Assembly: GCA_021229015.1 (NCBI GenBank) | Contig: CM037789.1 | Location: forward strand, 32,841,856 to 32,905,855 | Length of the DNA stretch: 64,000 bases | Direction of reading: 5' to 3' | From: Solen grandis | Taxonomy: Eukaryota > Mollusca > Bivalvia > Adapedonta > Solenidae | In this document: one piece after another, positions 1 to 12,597 of the stretch | Layout of the letters: every line of letters begins with the position of its first letter | How positions within the stretch are numbered: the first letter of the stretch is position 1 | The notes under the pieces: model-generated | What the model was told of the DNA's origin: nothing | Seen by the model: only the letters and a program-made list of their open reading frames with translations | Databases searched by the model: none | Position numbers and translations under genes: made by a program

Positions 1-548
1 TTCAAATAAATTATACATATATGTGTAAGACTATGTTTGCTTCAGTAGCCACAGTGGGCACTACAGCGCAGTTATCCTGTCAACGGGTCTATCAGTTTTT
101 CCTGAACACCAATGCAGAACCAGTACCACTTTTATGACTTTGGTACATTGTATATTGCTATCTTGGATCGAACCAACACATGAAGCACATGTAGTAGGGA
201 AATAACCATGTATATCCAATATCTTATACAAATAATTTGCTGTATTCCCCGTATTGTAGCGCCATTGTTTTAATTATTGCTCCACTGAAGATTTATTTAT
301 TTTGATCTTAATTAATCTTAATTTTGATCTTGATTTTGAATGTTTAGGATCTTTTGATCTTAATTCAATCTTAATTTTATCTTTTTTGAGTGAAATTAAG
401 ACATTCCGCCATGAAGAGTTTTATTTGCATTTTTGTGATTAAGATGTGTTGTCTAAATACGGCTTTTATGTAGTAACAATGAAAGAAAGTGTAATACATA
501 TTGCTGGGCGTTGAAACAATTAAAGTATTTTGCGCATGTCCATTTCAG

Positions 549-693
549 CCATACGTCATCATCATGTCGTTGTGTGTGTACGTCTTTCCCGCTCTATTCA
601 TCACTGTCTGCTATACGGGAATCATCATCGTCATATGGAAACAATGGAAAAAAGGACTGAAACTCTCCGAAGTCAAAATGGACTATTCTTATG
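549..693 (+). CDS. Peptide GPCR, exon with TM5 and start of ICL3 (gene continues upstream of window)
   Basis: First visible exon of a rhodopsin-class G-protein-coupled receptor of the plasma membrane. The open frame reads PYVIIMSLCVYVFPALFITV then CYTGIIIVIWKQWKKG, a hydrophobic TM5 with the conserved proline followed by a basic start of intracellular loop 3. It follows a good acceptor (catttcag at 541-548). The donor is less certain: a GT at 694 gives the phase-1 end that the next exon needs. Known family context: the next exons match the vasopressin/CCAP/neuropeptide-S/GnRH-AKH group of peptide receptors. TM1-TM4 are not in the window. The ATG-less start of the frame upstream of 549 is intron, not coding. 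Confidence 0.8.
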
Positions 694-2140
694 GTATTGG
701 TTATCTGACTATTCTCTTTTCATTTGAGTAATTTATTCTTAACTCAGTTACTATTCATTGGCAAATTATAATACAGGTAATACATGTGAATTATTTGCTT
801 ATTTCATAATGAATTGAATGTAAAAAGGCTATATGAGTATATACCAAGGCAGAAAAAATACGAGGATATATTTTGAATAGATTTCTAAGACAATAACTTG
901 AGGTTTTGAGCGATAATATTTAGATTATATTTCGACAAAATTGAAGGAATGACTATTTTAGAGAATGCTTGATAAATGTGTCAAATTTCCATATTTCTTA
1001 TTTTCTTTATGTAGATAAGACGAAATACATTTACAATGCTGAGTTTAAAAATTTATACCTTTTTTCGTATTACGCAAAAAGATAGGGAGAGAATAGGCAT
1101 TTTATTGCATTTAAACTTACCATTAAATTACAATGTTAATGCAACTATGTGAGTTGCCTGAAGGCAAGTATTTCGAACTTCGTCGTAACATCTTTGTTAC
1201 AACATTTTGATTTGACTTGACTATTTGAGTTTACCGCCGCTTCGACAGAATTTCAGTCATATAGCGACGTCCAGCTAATTATAGGTGGAGGAAAACCCCG
1301 ATTGCACTGATACATCCGGGTAGATCCACCAACCTACCGCAAGCCAGCACATGATAATCCGAATTACCCTGTCTACAACATTTTGATTACTAATACTTGA
1401 ATAAATACAATTATAGAAATAAAAAGTAACAAGAAAACGTCGGTGCGTAGAATACATAAAAGCATAATACCTTTAATAAATTTCATTTCTCTACCTTAAA
1501 ATATTGTCTACCGTGTCAGCATTGATCTTAATTTTCGTCTTCTGCTCAGAGTAAATTACAAGGCTACCTTTGTAGACATTTAAATATTACTGTAAAGATT
1601 TGACTCAACTATACAGTTTTACACGATAAAATGTAGGGATGTCTTTAGGATATATTTTGAGAATACACTTTTAATTATTGTTTTAACTTAGATAAAAATG
1701 TATCTATTCTTTAACCAACTCTGTATAGTGAACATATTTGGTTTATAAATTTAAATCAAGTTCAAACATAAAGGAGTAAAGGTATAATTTAATGTTTTTG
1801 ATTGCTCATACCAAGTTGGTTGATAATATCAGTTATCTTTTTTAAATAAATACATTACACAAAGTTTAAATTTTAGAGTCCAATAGAATTTTCAAAACGA
1901 CATAATCTCTTTTTTAAGTTGAATTCACACGCTTTAACAGAGAAAAAAGTTCCTAACCGATCAAATATGAAAAGTGCTGACTACTGAATCTTATCTAAGA
2001 ACTTGATTACAGTATGTGTCATTTTCTAAATATAATCATAATCTTCTTTGCTTACTGTCACATGCCTTAGCTATACAGGCTCATATTGGTTCAGTCTCTT
2101 ACAGGAAAAATTATAGAAAATTTAATTGCTTCTATTACAG
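694..2140 (+). other. Intron of the GPCR gene
   Basis: AT-rich sequence between the TM5 and TM6 exons. Apart from a SINE fragment at about 1,204-1,372 I see nothing in it. Confidence 0.6.
1204..1372 (-). repeat. SINE family 1, 5'-truncated copy
   Basis: Reads as the reverse complement of the tail and core of the SINE seen complete at 49,636-49,874. Shared pieces are gactatttgagtttaccg, tcatatagcgacgtccagct and acctaccgcaagccagc. The tRNA-like head is missing. It sits in the GPCR intron. Confidence 0.75.
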
Positions 2141-2230
2141 ACAGACTTAACCAAACACAGAACAAAAACTGCGGATTGCTTCCAAGAGCGAAACTGAAAA
2201 GCGTTAAAATGACGCTCATTGTTTGCACTG
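2141..2230 (+). CDS. Peptide GPCR, exon with end of ICL3 and start of TM6
   Basis: A 90-nt exon between a pyrimidine-rich acceptor (ttctattacag, ending 2140) and a strong donor (gtaagc at 2231). It is too short for a simple ORF search. In the phase set by the flanking exons it reads LLPRAKLKSVKMTLIVCT. The AK.K.VKMT motif before TM6 is a hallmark of vasopressin/CCAP/NPS-type receptors (known family feature). The exon ends with one base of an alanine codon that is completed by the next exon, so all three exons fit in phase. Confidence 0.8.
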
Positions 2231-2733
2231 GTAAGCTGAGTTGTTCAATTTGATTTTTTTCTAAGCATTTTCAAAATCGAGTTATAGCACCATTATATTA
2301 ATGATATTCAAATTTTTGTGCTAATTGGTGTTTGTTTTCAAACAGGCACATTCATCGTATTTGTTATAGTTTCATATAACCATATAACAATGATAACTGG
2401 TTGTTCATTATATATGAAAATAAAATAAAATAACCTATTATGATAACCTAAAAAGTTATTATAAAACGCCAACAAAACACTGTCGAAAATGATAATGATT
2501 ATGTTGCCATGGATATAAAAGCAATATACAGAATAGTTGCCTTTTTTAGTATGCGAGTGTGAACATTTACTCTAATAAGAGAAGCATGCATTAGAAGTAT
2601 ATATTAAACAGGAAATATTGAAAAGAAATTATGCAGATTAACTACACAAAGATGTGTTATACAATGTAGTGGGAAATTACCAATACGATATTAAGATTTT
2701 GTAATTACTTGTGTGATATGTCAACTTTTTCAG

Positions 2734-2966
2734 CATTTTTCCTATGTTGGACACCATACTTCGTTTTCATACTTCTAGACGTTTTTGAAGTTGAATTCGA
2801 TGTTCGTCTCATGATGGTGTTAAGAACATTATATCCACTGAACAGTGCTTGTAACCCAGTTGTTTTTATCGGATTCAACTGGAAACTTTTCTCTACAAGA
2901 CAAGATAAAAGGAGTACAAGTTCTCACTATTACAATGGACAAACCACACAAACTACATTAACTTGA
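2734..2966 (+). CDS. Peptide GPCR, terminal exon with TM6, TM7 and C-tail
   Basis: Terminal exon after a tttttcag acceptor (ends 2733). It continues TM6 as AFFLCWTPYFVFILLDVF, which contains the CWxP toggle motif. TM7 reads LYPLNSACNPVVFIGFNWKL, which contains NSxxNPxxF, a normal variant of NPxxY with phenylalanine in the last position. A basic helix 8 and a short serine/threonine-rich tail follow, and the frame ends with tga at 2964-2966. The core motifs are intact, so the receptor is probably functional. The ligand cannot be decided: the TM6 and TM7 motifs fit a peptide receptor, most likely of the CCAP/NPS/vasopressin or GnRH/AKH clades. A clear polyadenylation signal was not seen. Confidence 0.85.
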
Positions 2967-3804
2967 CTTCATGAAAGCCACAAAGAAAAAGAAAAATAAT
3001 TTATTTTATCATTTCTATGAGTGTACATTTGAATTGTAAATATAAAGAATTATATGTGGTTAAAGTGTCTTAATATATGTGTAAAGAAAGTACTGTAAAT
3101 TGAGTTCGTTTTACCTAGATGTGGAATTAAATAATTTCCGATAAAATATAAGATGATTCAAAACGTGTGTTCGGGTTGATTGGATATATTTAACCATCAG
3201 GCACTTGATTATCGACTTGTACAAAAAATCATCTCAACCTTTAATGTTACCACACCATTGTAATTTGCAGCATTGTTCCGTCAGTGACATAAAGATATGG
3301 CGAAATATTGTTATTTCCAGCTATATGAAATCATGTTGTATTCATTCCATCCAATGAAATGAATAATCATGTTTATTTTACTGTGATAAATTAATAGTCG
3401 AAATATTGTTATTGATTTTGGAAAATTTCAAAATAGAGGGGGTGGGGGGATGGCATTTGAATTTTCTTTTTGTATTTGGGTTAAACTTCAATGAAGGTTA
3501 AGTTTAAAATGACAGGTCATAATTCACAATGATGGTGTTTCATATTCATTATCTCCTAACCCACTTCAATCACAGTCAGTATGCAGAGTAATGAATTGAT
3601 TCATGTAAACTTTTGATTAAAAGTATTCTGATTGGTCAACATTTTTATTGTTATTATTACGTACCAATCCTTACTGCCCAAATAATAAGAAAAAAAACGT
3701 ATTTTGGTAAAAAGTGGCATTTCTATTTTATGTTACGCCACCTTCTAAGTGATATTACAAACTATTGTCTCATTAACGCGAATTCAATAATAAGAGCGAG
3801 AACT

Positions 3805-3841
<37 letters not shown>

Positions 3842-6800
3842 GGAAGGCCGATCGGGATTTAGGATTAAACATGCAGAACTTCGTTTGACCATATCCAATG
3901 TTAGGTACGGACACCTGGTTTCCCCAGTCTGATTCATGCTTGTGGATCAAAACCACTATAGTACTTTCTTATTAAAATAGGAATAAAATAGTTTTGTCTT
4001 TAATTTCAAAAGGCAACATGTGTTCAGTTCCTTACATTTCGCATAAATATAACTTGTCCTGATTTGCATTATGATGAACAAATTTCTATAAAATTGGACA
4101 AATCAAACCATTTAGAGGCGAAATTGCATCGTGTTATTTAATAGATGCTCAAGAGTACAAAGGATATTCTAAATTTACAGTCAAAAATTAAATGTTTATT
4201 TATAATAGATATGTTATGCTCGTTTGGTACTTTCCATGCAGTTTTGTTGGTTGAGAGTTTTCTCACTTGTAGCTTATAAAATACATTATAATTTGCAAAT
4301 CGTGATGAATTATTTCAAACATATCATTTTACTATACCTTAAAAGTATTTAATGCGTTGTTGCTTTTTTTAATACATTTGAGCAAACAGTGATATTCTAC
4401 CATAAGCATACTTTCTTAAGCGAGTATAGTTACCCCCAAATTTTAATTTATATATTTAATTAAAGGTTAAAATCAAGTGTACTTATGTGCAAAGTTTTAG
4501 AAAATCTGTCCTCTAGAAAAAGAAACGCTCATACGCCTTTTGTTCCAGTAAGGCATTGCCCTATAAAGGCTATAAAATGTTAATATTGATTCATCCGTAA
4601 CAACTGAAAACCTGTTTACAAAGATAAACCTCGCATGATGTCCATGATTACTTCGACATTTTTTTGTCAATTTATATGAAATGAAATCATCGAATATGAA
4701 TATTTTCGTATCGTGTTTTATGGTTAATGTCCTTTTAGTAATTATAAGCAAATAGACGACTGATTTCAATCTGTGTCACTCCCGTTAAGGACAATATAGT
4801 GTTTAACAACACTTCACTACGTGACATATGATGTATAAATGGATATCTGTGGTTTCATTCAAACTCATTTTTTATGCCATCAGCAGCCTGAAACTGACAT
4901 TCTGTCGGTAACTTTAGAGTCCTATGACGCACATTGATCACTAAGCGTATGAAATCTAATTAATGTGTTATATTTTAACATGAAAAAGAATCGGATTGCC
5001 ACAATCGAAACGTCAATAAATATTTATAAATAGGAAAAGTTATTAAAATCAACGACCATTATATAAATTACAGCAAAGGTCCATCGATGAAATCTGCCGA
5101 GCGCAACCTGACACATGACACATCTCCGATCGTTATTTTTTTTTAAAAAAGGCTAAGTTTTGTTCTTAAAATGTAATTGTTTCCATTATGCTTGTCATTT
5201 ACTCTATGGTAGTGGATAATATATTATTTTTGTCAACAGCTTTTAGTGTTTACATATTTAACCTCATTCTATTTCATTTTAATCACGCTCGGCGACAATA
5301 TCATGCCATTTTTTTTGTCTGTATTTAGTACTAAAATACGGAGAAAAAAATGAAAGAAGGAATAAAGTATACATTTTTTAAGCTGCAAAGATTTACATAC
5401 ATTCTAATTCATACTAACATATTGCGAGTAGAATCAATATATTTTTATATCGAACAAAAGTGATGAATTTTAGGGAAGCTATATGATCCCGCAAGACAAC
5501 AGCTCAGTAAATTTTGGGGAATGTAATATATAGAGTTAGAGAAAGAGGTATAGAAAACTGCGACGGCCATAAAAGGATGACAGCTTAGTAAGTAATGATT
5601 GAAATCTTCGACAAAGACACAGTTTAAATCAATTTAAGTTACACAAGCCATAGGCAACATGCAGCTTGGACAAATATTATATATTTGAGTGCATGTCCCG
5701 GGGATAGACAAATAGATTTATTTTAATATTGAGCATAATAATATGGTAATAACATTTGTACACAAATAAAATAATAATAATAATATGTAACGTTCCTTTT
5801 AAAATAACATTTTCTACAATGATGTTCAAAGTATGATACGAGTGATCACCATAAAAGTTACAGCTGCATTGTTTTTAAATTCCTCTGCCTGGAACACTGT
5901 AAGTCAGTCTGCTAGACATTTTATGCGCCTTATATGGCTATATACCCGCCTGTCTGGTTGCCAATCCATTTATACAGCAGCTATCCCTTCGTTTATTTTC
6001 CGAGTAATCTCTATAAACCAAACATTAATTTAGATTTGTCTAGATCTCTGAAATAGCATACCGGTATGAGGTATATTTCTGTAGTTTATCGTTTAGCGTA
6101 GTTTCGCTACTACGATAGTGAAAATAAAATAAATATCGCTAACATTTAAGCGTGTTTTTTTTTCTCGCTTTACGTCGTCGTTTGATGGTATATATGCATT
6201 TAAAACATCATTTTCCGCCGAATACAGAAAGTACTCGTCAACGTACAGAAATGGTAGATTTATCGATGCAAATCTAATACTACTGTTATTGAACCATTTT
6301 ATCGCTTATTTCTTATCTTGTGGAATATTGCACCATCGCTTGAAAGTACGAACATTGCTGTGCATTTAGCTTCTGCTTCCTCATGTAAGTCATGAAATTG
6401 GTAAGAAAATGCGAATTACGATTGATATGACATCATTAAGGTGTGAGACGACGCCTACCAGTATTTTGCTGTTTTATCCCACCTTTATTTATTTAAGGAT
6501 GCAAAAAAATGACTTTGTAACCTTTGTATTGGATTGTAGATTAAAGTAGGCGGTTGAAGCATCATATTCTAACAATAAGCTGGCACCATGTAAACTGTAC
6601 ATATACATTCTTTATCTAATATCAGAGTTCAGGAGCGTTTCCAATTACTTGTTTGAATACATTGGCAATTCAACTTGCCATTCTGTTAAATAAGTAACCC
6701 CTCTGTTTAGACTAAAATAAACCGATGTTAGATAGTACACGCATATTCATGTAAAAGTTTGCGAACGTTTACATCAGGGTAAATGATCACATTTGCATAA

Positions 6801-8064
6801 TTTGTCATCCTCCTAGTGTATGATGATTACTTCAAATTCTTAGAGAAAGTAGCAGAAGAAAACTGAGTTCTCCAGCAATGTTTATTGATTAGAATCGGGG
6901 ATTCAGCACATTAGACTCGACACGCGTTATAATATTATTATATGTACTAAATCTCAGCAATAAATGAACGCCATATGTTCCTTCTTTTGGCATTTCACAT
7001 GCGATCTTGTGTCATATATTCAGCCATTAAACTTAATATAACACAGTCGAACAAAATTCATGTCATCACATTTAGAACTGATATTTGAAATGTCAAAGAC
7101 AACATGTTTCTTAAAATTTCCCCTCTTTCATCAACCGTATGTCTAAATTGCACAAGTAGATAGAAGTCTCTTGTGTAGATTATTTTTCAACTGTCATTAA
7201 TTTGCGAGCAAGTTTGAATGTTTTGCACGAATAATTTAAAATACAATCCATCATTATTTCGTGTAATTCGTCGGTTTGTCATTACGTCAACCTTAACAGA
7301 AATATGATATGCGAAGTATTTCAGGCTCTGGTAAAACTTTCCAGTCAAAACATTTCATCAGACACAAAATCATTTTTATGTAAATGTCAGATGGCGCCTT
7401 TTTTAAAAGAAGGCCGAGAAACACACAGATAAGACTCAACACCCATTTCTTTCAATTGATCTCTTCACAATATAAAATGCATTTAAAAATATAAAAATGT
7501 ATTGCAATCCGCTATGCAATCGGATTTGCAAAGTAGAGAGAAAAATCATCCAGCGCTTTACCTAAGAATGTAATCTCGTGAAAGTTCGAAAACTAACGAT
7601 ATATTGTCAATTTAATAATATGCACTGTTTTATTTTTACAATTTGATTTATTCGCAAATGTGTGTTGAATCAAATAAAACGATTTATCTCAGAACATACA
7701 AATGAAGTATTATCTACCAAGGGTTTCATAAATATGATGGGAAAGAAAATTATGGGTCATGTGGATCGTTGACTTACTGTTTCAGTTCATAAAATAGACA
7801 TTTCAAAGTAGACTTTTTTGTGGAATTTATTTTATATATACTTAAAAACAACAATTTAAAATTAAAAATGAATTTATACAACACAATTTAGAAATTGTTT
7901 CACATATTTCATTTGTCAAAGTATATTGCATAAATGAATCTTGAAACCGGATTTAGTAGGGGGAGGGGGCGTGATAAATTAATGAAAGAACAGAAAGTAT
8001 GTTCGTGCAAGATCGAAAAATGGAAGGTCGCTTTTTTGACAAGCAAAAATTAACCAAGTATACT
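2967..8064. other. Intergenic, no recognisable gene
   Basis: About 5 kb of AT-rich DNA. Apart from a GA microsatellite (3,808-3,839) I see nothing supportable. The short open frames here do not resemble proteins and have no paired splice sites. Confidence 0.5.
3808..3839 (+). repeat. (GA)n microsatellite
   Basis: About 16 GA units. The frames crossing it on both strands (poly-RE and poly-SL) are artefacts of the repeat. Confidence 0.95.
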
Positions 8065-8103
8065 GTGGCGTAGCGTTGATGTTGGTGGTGGAATATACAA
8101 GTC
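8065..8103 (+). repeat. Copy 1 of a repeat that borders the first assembly gap
   Basis: Begins gtggcgtagcgttgatgttg and continues to aatacaagtc-like sequence. Nearly the same about 40 bases recur at 9,762-9,798, directly against the N run. Confidence 0.75.
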
Positions 8104-9761
8104 CAATACCTTTCTCCCTACCTTTAAATCTCTATCTTTCTCCCCGGATTGTTTATGTCAGTGCGTTGGAAACCAAGTCCCATAATAAAGAACTGACGTC
8201 CATTGTCAGCTATGTTTCGGCGTGACTTCTTCTATGTTGTTTTTTTACAGACGGGTGTAGATGGCCGTTTAGCTGACTGTTACTGGCTACGTGTTTAGAA
8301 TGATGATAATAAGGCTAGATACTTCCTCGATGTAACAGGAACAGTCGGCTTAGTACCCTGTCTCGATCAACGCGTACAACATTCTTTCTTAAATGACTTT
8401 AGCAGTGTCAGCACACATATCAGTTAAACTCAGATCTATCCATAACGCTACATATAGCATTATATAGTAAAACAGTATCCATTATATCTATCCATGACGT
8501 GCGGAAAAATCTAAGTTAGGAAATAATAGTTATTGTAACACACCGGCACTCAGTGGCAAAAATGAAAATAAAATACAAAAATGTCTACAGATGCCTACTA
8601 AAATCTCCATGACACCAATACACATTTCTTGTTTTACTTGAATACCTAACATGTCTACCATACACAATTCTTTCACTGTCAAATATGCACAATTAACGAT
8701 GACAGATACAAATTAGCGTAAACACGTTCATGTTTCGGCTAGTGAGCTTACTAATTAAACTAATTATCTAGAGTAACTTGACAGCTACAGACTAGCATAT
8801 TTTGACGGCGTATGACCTTATTGGTGTAAGACGTAAACCTTTCGTAATTCCGTTATCGTTTCCAGGTCCAATATGGCTTAAACAATAAACTTAATGGGAT
8901 AAACAACACAAAGTCTCTAGTATCTTTAAGACCCAGCTACCATATCGCCTATGGATAATTTGTAGCTCAGTCAGCTCCCATAATCAAATAATTCTACTGT
9001 GTATATTTAACGCATCTCACAGAAGTTATACACAACTACAGTCCTAAGTGGATATCATCTATAACTCAATTTGCTAAGTGCTCGACTGTCTTAATTAACA
9101 CAAAGCAAAATCCCATTGCTTTTACCTATATGCACAAAAAAGAAATCTTCAACGGCCAGTAATCTCTGACATACCAAATCATATGGTTAATCGTTGAAGA
9201 AACGTGTAACACAAATTGTTGACCAGAAATGAGAGCAAAACGTGATAGGCAAATTTCTTAACATATGATATACCAAAATAAAAATCAGTACTCTGTCATA
9301 TATATCTACATAAAAATCAGTAATATGTCTTATGTCCTTAATTCTCTCCGAGTTTGTTTGTTAAAATATTCGCCTGTTATTTTAATGACTTAGATTGAAT
9401 TGGCCGACATATAACGATCCAAAAGGTCAGATACGGAACCCTGATTTGATGTTAAACTTTCTATTTGAATTACATTTACCGAACATGGTTTCTCTTCAAA
9501 ATCAATATTTTTTATTCTCAAAATTCCCCCATTTTAGTAAAGTGATCAAAGTAAAACATTCTATTATCTTATTCGGTAGACAATAGACACATTGAAAAAT
9601 CTGTGTTGACTGAACGTTTGTCATTTTGAAACGTTTGTAATCATGCAATGAAACGAGGTCAATTGGCTTACCTTGGCGTGACATATGTATATTGATTGTA
9701 CTGCGTTGTTTTGTACGACGATTCCAAATCTCCTAAGGTCTTACGTACCAGGAAGACGCAT
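8104..9761. other. Intergenic, nothing recognised
   Basis: AT-rich unique-looking sequence without a supportable gene or element. Confidence 0.45.
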
Positions 9762-9798
9762 GTGGCGTAGCGTTGATGTTGGTGGGAAAATACAAGTC
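9762..9798 (+). repeat. Copy 2 of the gap-flanking repeat
   Basis: Same sequence as 8,065-8,103, with a 3-base tgg unit missing. It ends exactly where the Ns begin. Confidence 0.75.
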
Positions 9799-9898
9799 NN
9801 NNNNNNNNNNNNNNNNNNNNNNNNNNNNNNNNNNNNNNNNNNNNNNNNNNNNNNNNNNNNNNNNNNNNNNNNNNNNNNNNNNNNNNNNNNNNNNNNNN
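9799..9898. other. Assembly gap (100 N)
   Basis: Exactly 100 unknown bases, the usual placeholder for a gap of unknown size. Confidence 0.99.
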
Positions 9899-10160
9899 TT
9901 TGTATTAAGCAATGATATTATAAGTTCATCCAGTATAGCGTTCCATAACGATGTTTTGATAAACCCGCTGTGAGCTAATCGAATGAGTTTCCCGGTTAAA
10001 ATAAATTTGTTAATAATTTTCAGAAAAACGCGCGAATGCAGACGAAACTCTTTTGACGTGACGTTATTTCATATTGTGAGCAGCAGTTAAAGTTTAACTG
10101 ACGTCATTGCACATTTACGTTTTCAACGCACTGTTGATGAATGTCCGTTGAAAGAAGAAA

Positions 10161-11451
10161 ATGTCAAAACTTGAAAAAACGCCGCAACGCGCGATATTAC
10201 ATTTTTGCTACAAGCTCGGAAAATCGGCTCTAGAAACGATGGAAATGGTAAACTTAACATATGGTGAAAACTCTGTAAACAGAAGACTTGTTCACAGATG
10301 GTATGAACGCTATCGAGAGGGAGATGAGTCACGGGATGATCGTACAATGACCGGAAGACCAGCAACACGAACGGATGCGAACGTCAGAATTGTTTCCGAC
10401 GCTACTTTCTCTCTGAGCACTCAGGCTTCAGTTACGGTACTGTACAGCGCATTCTTACTGAAGATTTAAAGATGAGACGTGTAAGCGCTAGGTGGCCGCC
10501 AAGACTGCTGACGGATGAACAAATGGTTTCACGCGTGAAAGGATCTGGGAAGTTTTTAAGGCGCTTCAGTCGAGAGGGCGAGCAGTTTCTTCGCAATGTT
10601 ATCACCGTAGATGAGACTTGGCTTTTCTACTACGACCCTGAGACGAAGATGCAAAGTAGCCAAAGGAAACGAGACGCTTTCCCTCTTCAAAAGAAGGCAC
10701 GCATGACCAAGACAATTGGAAAACATATGTTTATTGTGTTTTTTGTATGGATGGAATTATTCTCAGCCACGCCGTACCGAAAGGCCGGACCGTCAACGCC
10801 ACATATTATTCAAAGGTAAGCTAAATTGTTTAGTTTGGTGTAAAAAATACATCGCATATATCTACTTAAATAAAAGTAATAAATTTGTATTAAATCTCAG
10901 AACTAAGATTGAATATATTTAATGTATTCAATGTGTGTATTTAAAAACACGCATATTTATTCAAAATAATAATTTATCGTTTAAGGTCTTGACAGGTGAT
11001 CTGCTGACGGCGCTGCGCAAGTGGAGGAACCACTTCTACGCGGATTTAAGTAGTTGCATTTTTCACCATGACAACGCCACTCCCCACACAGCCCACGAGA
11101 CTCGACTTAACATAGATGTCATCGGAATGCAGATACTTTCCCATCCGGCGTGTAGCCCAGACTTTGCTTCCTGTGACTTTGCGCTATTTCCTTACCTGAA
11201 TGGTGAACTCAGGGGTCAACGGTTTGAGAACCTACGTGAACTACAGACGGGAGAGCAACCGCATACTATCACGACTTCCTTCCGAGTGGTTTGAGAATGT
11301 ATTCCAGAAGTGGTTTATGAGGCACAGGCTGTGTATTAAATATGCTGGACATTATTTTGAAAAGGATCGACGTTGCGGTATTGTGATATTTGTCAGTATC
11401 GTCGTTGACGTCGTTTGTGCGCGGCGCTGGTCGCTGATATGCTTTATGTAA
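10161..11451 (+). pseudogene. Mariner transposase, frameshifted
   Basis: DNA transposase that would cut and paste its element at TA sites. The start MSKLEKTPQRAILHFCYKLG opens the first helix-turn-helix, and ENSVNRRLVHRWYERYREG follows. The frame is lost near 10,415-10,430 by a small deletion. The next frame has SYGTV.RILTEDLKMRRVSA, a second HTH, then ITVDETW with the first catalytic Asp at 10,610. A one-base loss near 10,745 shifts the frame again. HHDN (Asp at 11,070) and SCDFALFP (Asp at 11,175) lie exactly 34 residues apart, giving D,D34D. A third shift near 11,250 precedes the usual C-terminal YFEKD. The catalytic triad is kept but the protein cannot be made in one frame. Similarity is to mariners of marine invertebrates. 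A 170-bp intron-like insertion (10,816-10,985) interrupts it. Confidence 0.85.
10816..10985 (+). other. Intron-like insertion inside the mariner transposase
   Basis: 170 AT-rich bases beginning gtaagc and ending tttaag lie between the residues YYSK and VLTGDLLTALR, which are adjacent in mariner proteins. Leaving it out keeps the local frame. Inside it the frames carry stops and no transposase similarity. Confidence 0.55.
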
Positions 11452-11571
11452 TTATCTGTTATTTATTAACCATTTGGTTTATGTAGACCAAACTTTTCAT
11501 ATTTTGTGATACATTCATTCATATGTTTACCGACTTTAGTTGTTGTAATATTACTACAAAATATGTTATAA

Positions 11572-11603
11572 AGGCAGTGACAAACTTTTGGATCACCTTC
11601 GTA
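11572..11603 (-). repeat. Mariner 3' terminal inverted repeat
   Basis: Contains tgacaaacttttggatcacc followed by ttcgta. Read on the minus strand it starts tacgaaggtgatccaaaag, the form typical of mariner ends, and closes on a TA. Confidence 0.6.
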
Positions 11604-11956
11604 CATCGAAACCGTGTCAAGGTCTTGACTGTTGATTGATTAAACTAACTAAATCATGAAATAGCTATATATTTTTATCAAAACTATGAAAATCATTATT
11701 GATTTTATTGATTCATTTTGCCATAAAGTAATATTCCATCAAATCATATATCAATCCACTAATATGCAAAGTGGGTCTATTTCAGTAATAAGGCTATGAA
11801 AGCCGTTATCATGAGTGAAATCATTACCCTGAAAATATATTTACAGAAAAAAAACAAATATTACATGTTTAATAATTTAACCACCTGTGGGTGTTAAGAT
11901 TAAATTAACATTGAATACTGTGGCGTTTTTAAACGACCCATGCGACGTATTAACAT

Positions 11957-11981
11957 ATAAAACATAAAACATAAAACATAA
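11957..11981 (+). repeat. Short (AAAACAT)n tandem repeat
   Basis: Three to four units of a 7-base motif. Confidence 0.8.
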
Positions 11982-12414
11982 ATTCCATTAGACCTAATTA
12001 TAGCAATGTGAAATTCTTTTTTAACTTAATGAAATCAATATATTAGATGCGGAAACAGCGCATGTGTAGACTATGTATAACGGCAGATCTCATATCAAAA
12101 GGTATTCCAACGGGTTATCTTTTATTAGTGTTTCCATTTCCCACTCAAGAACATAAAATAGCATATTGTATGATGTTTTGATCATTTAATGAAATGAAAT
12201 ATAGAAAATTTGATGAAAACGGTGATAGCTGTCTGGGTATTGAGAAAATATGTTGAACGACATTGTGATTAAAAATATCTATGTGGAAAAAAACATATTT
12301 CGTCATTTTAAATAGAATGATACTGATGCACCGGTTCTTGTTGCTAGACTGCTGTGGCTTCAATTCGCGGGCGAAACCTACCACAGTCGATGACATGGTA
12401 CAGGTATATCATCC

Positions 12415-12597
12415 TTTCTAAGTTAATAACATCTGAGGGTAGATCCAGGACTGTCTGGTCCGGTGTCAGTTTGTGGTATTATATGAATTGACTACGGCGT
12501 AATGCTCCAGTAAAAAGGTTCTGTACCATATGTCTATGGCACTTAATCTAAAAGAATAAAATACTGTCGTTGAGACCTTTCAATAAACAAACAAATT
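12415..12597 (+). repeat. SINE family 2, body and tail
   Basis: Shows the family core (ggtccggtgtcag, ctacggcgt) and the tail aatactgtcgttgagacctt followed by caataaacaaac. The tRNA-like head is not recognisable. Confidence 0.7.

Larger units (their letters stand above)
9899..11603 (+). mobile_element. Mariner (Tc1/mariner, D,D34D) element, inactive
   Basis: Holds a broken mariner transposase (10,161-11,451) and a recognisable 3' terminal repeat. The left end is not visible: no sequence matching the 3' inverted repeat occurs between the gap and the ORF, so the 5' repeat is probably in the N run or lost. The start given here is therefore only the edge of the gap. Confidence 0.7.

Noticed and set aside
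3613..3956. Open frames on both strands across the GA repeat
   Set aside because: They are poly-RE and poly-SL readings of a microsatellite.
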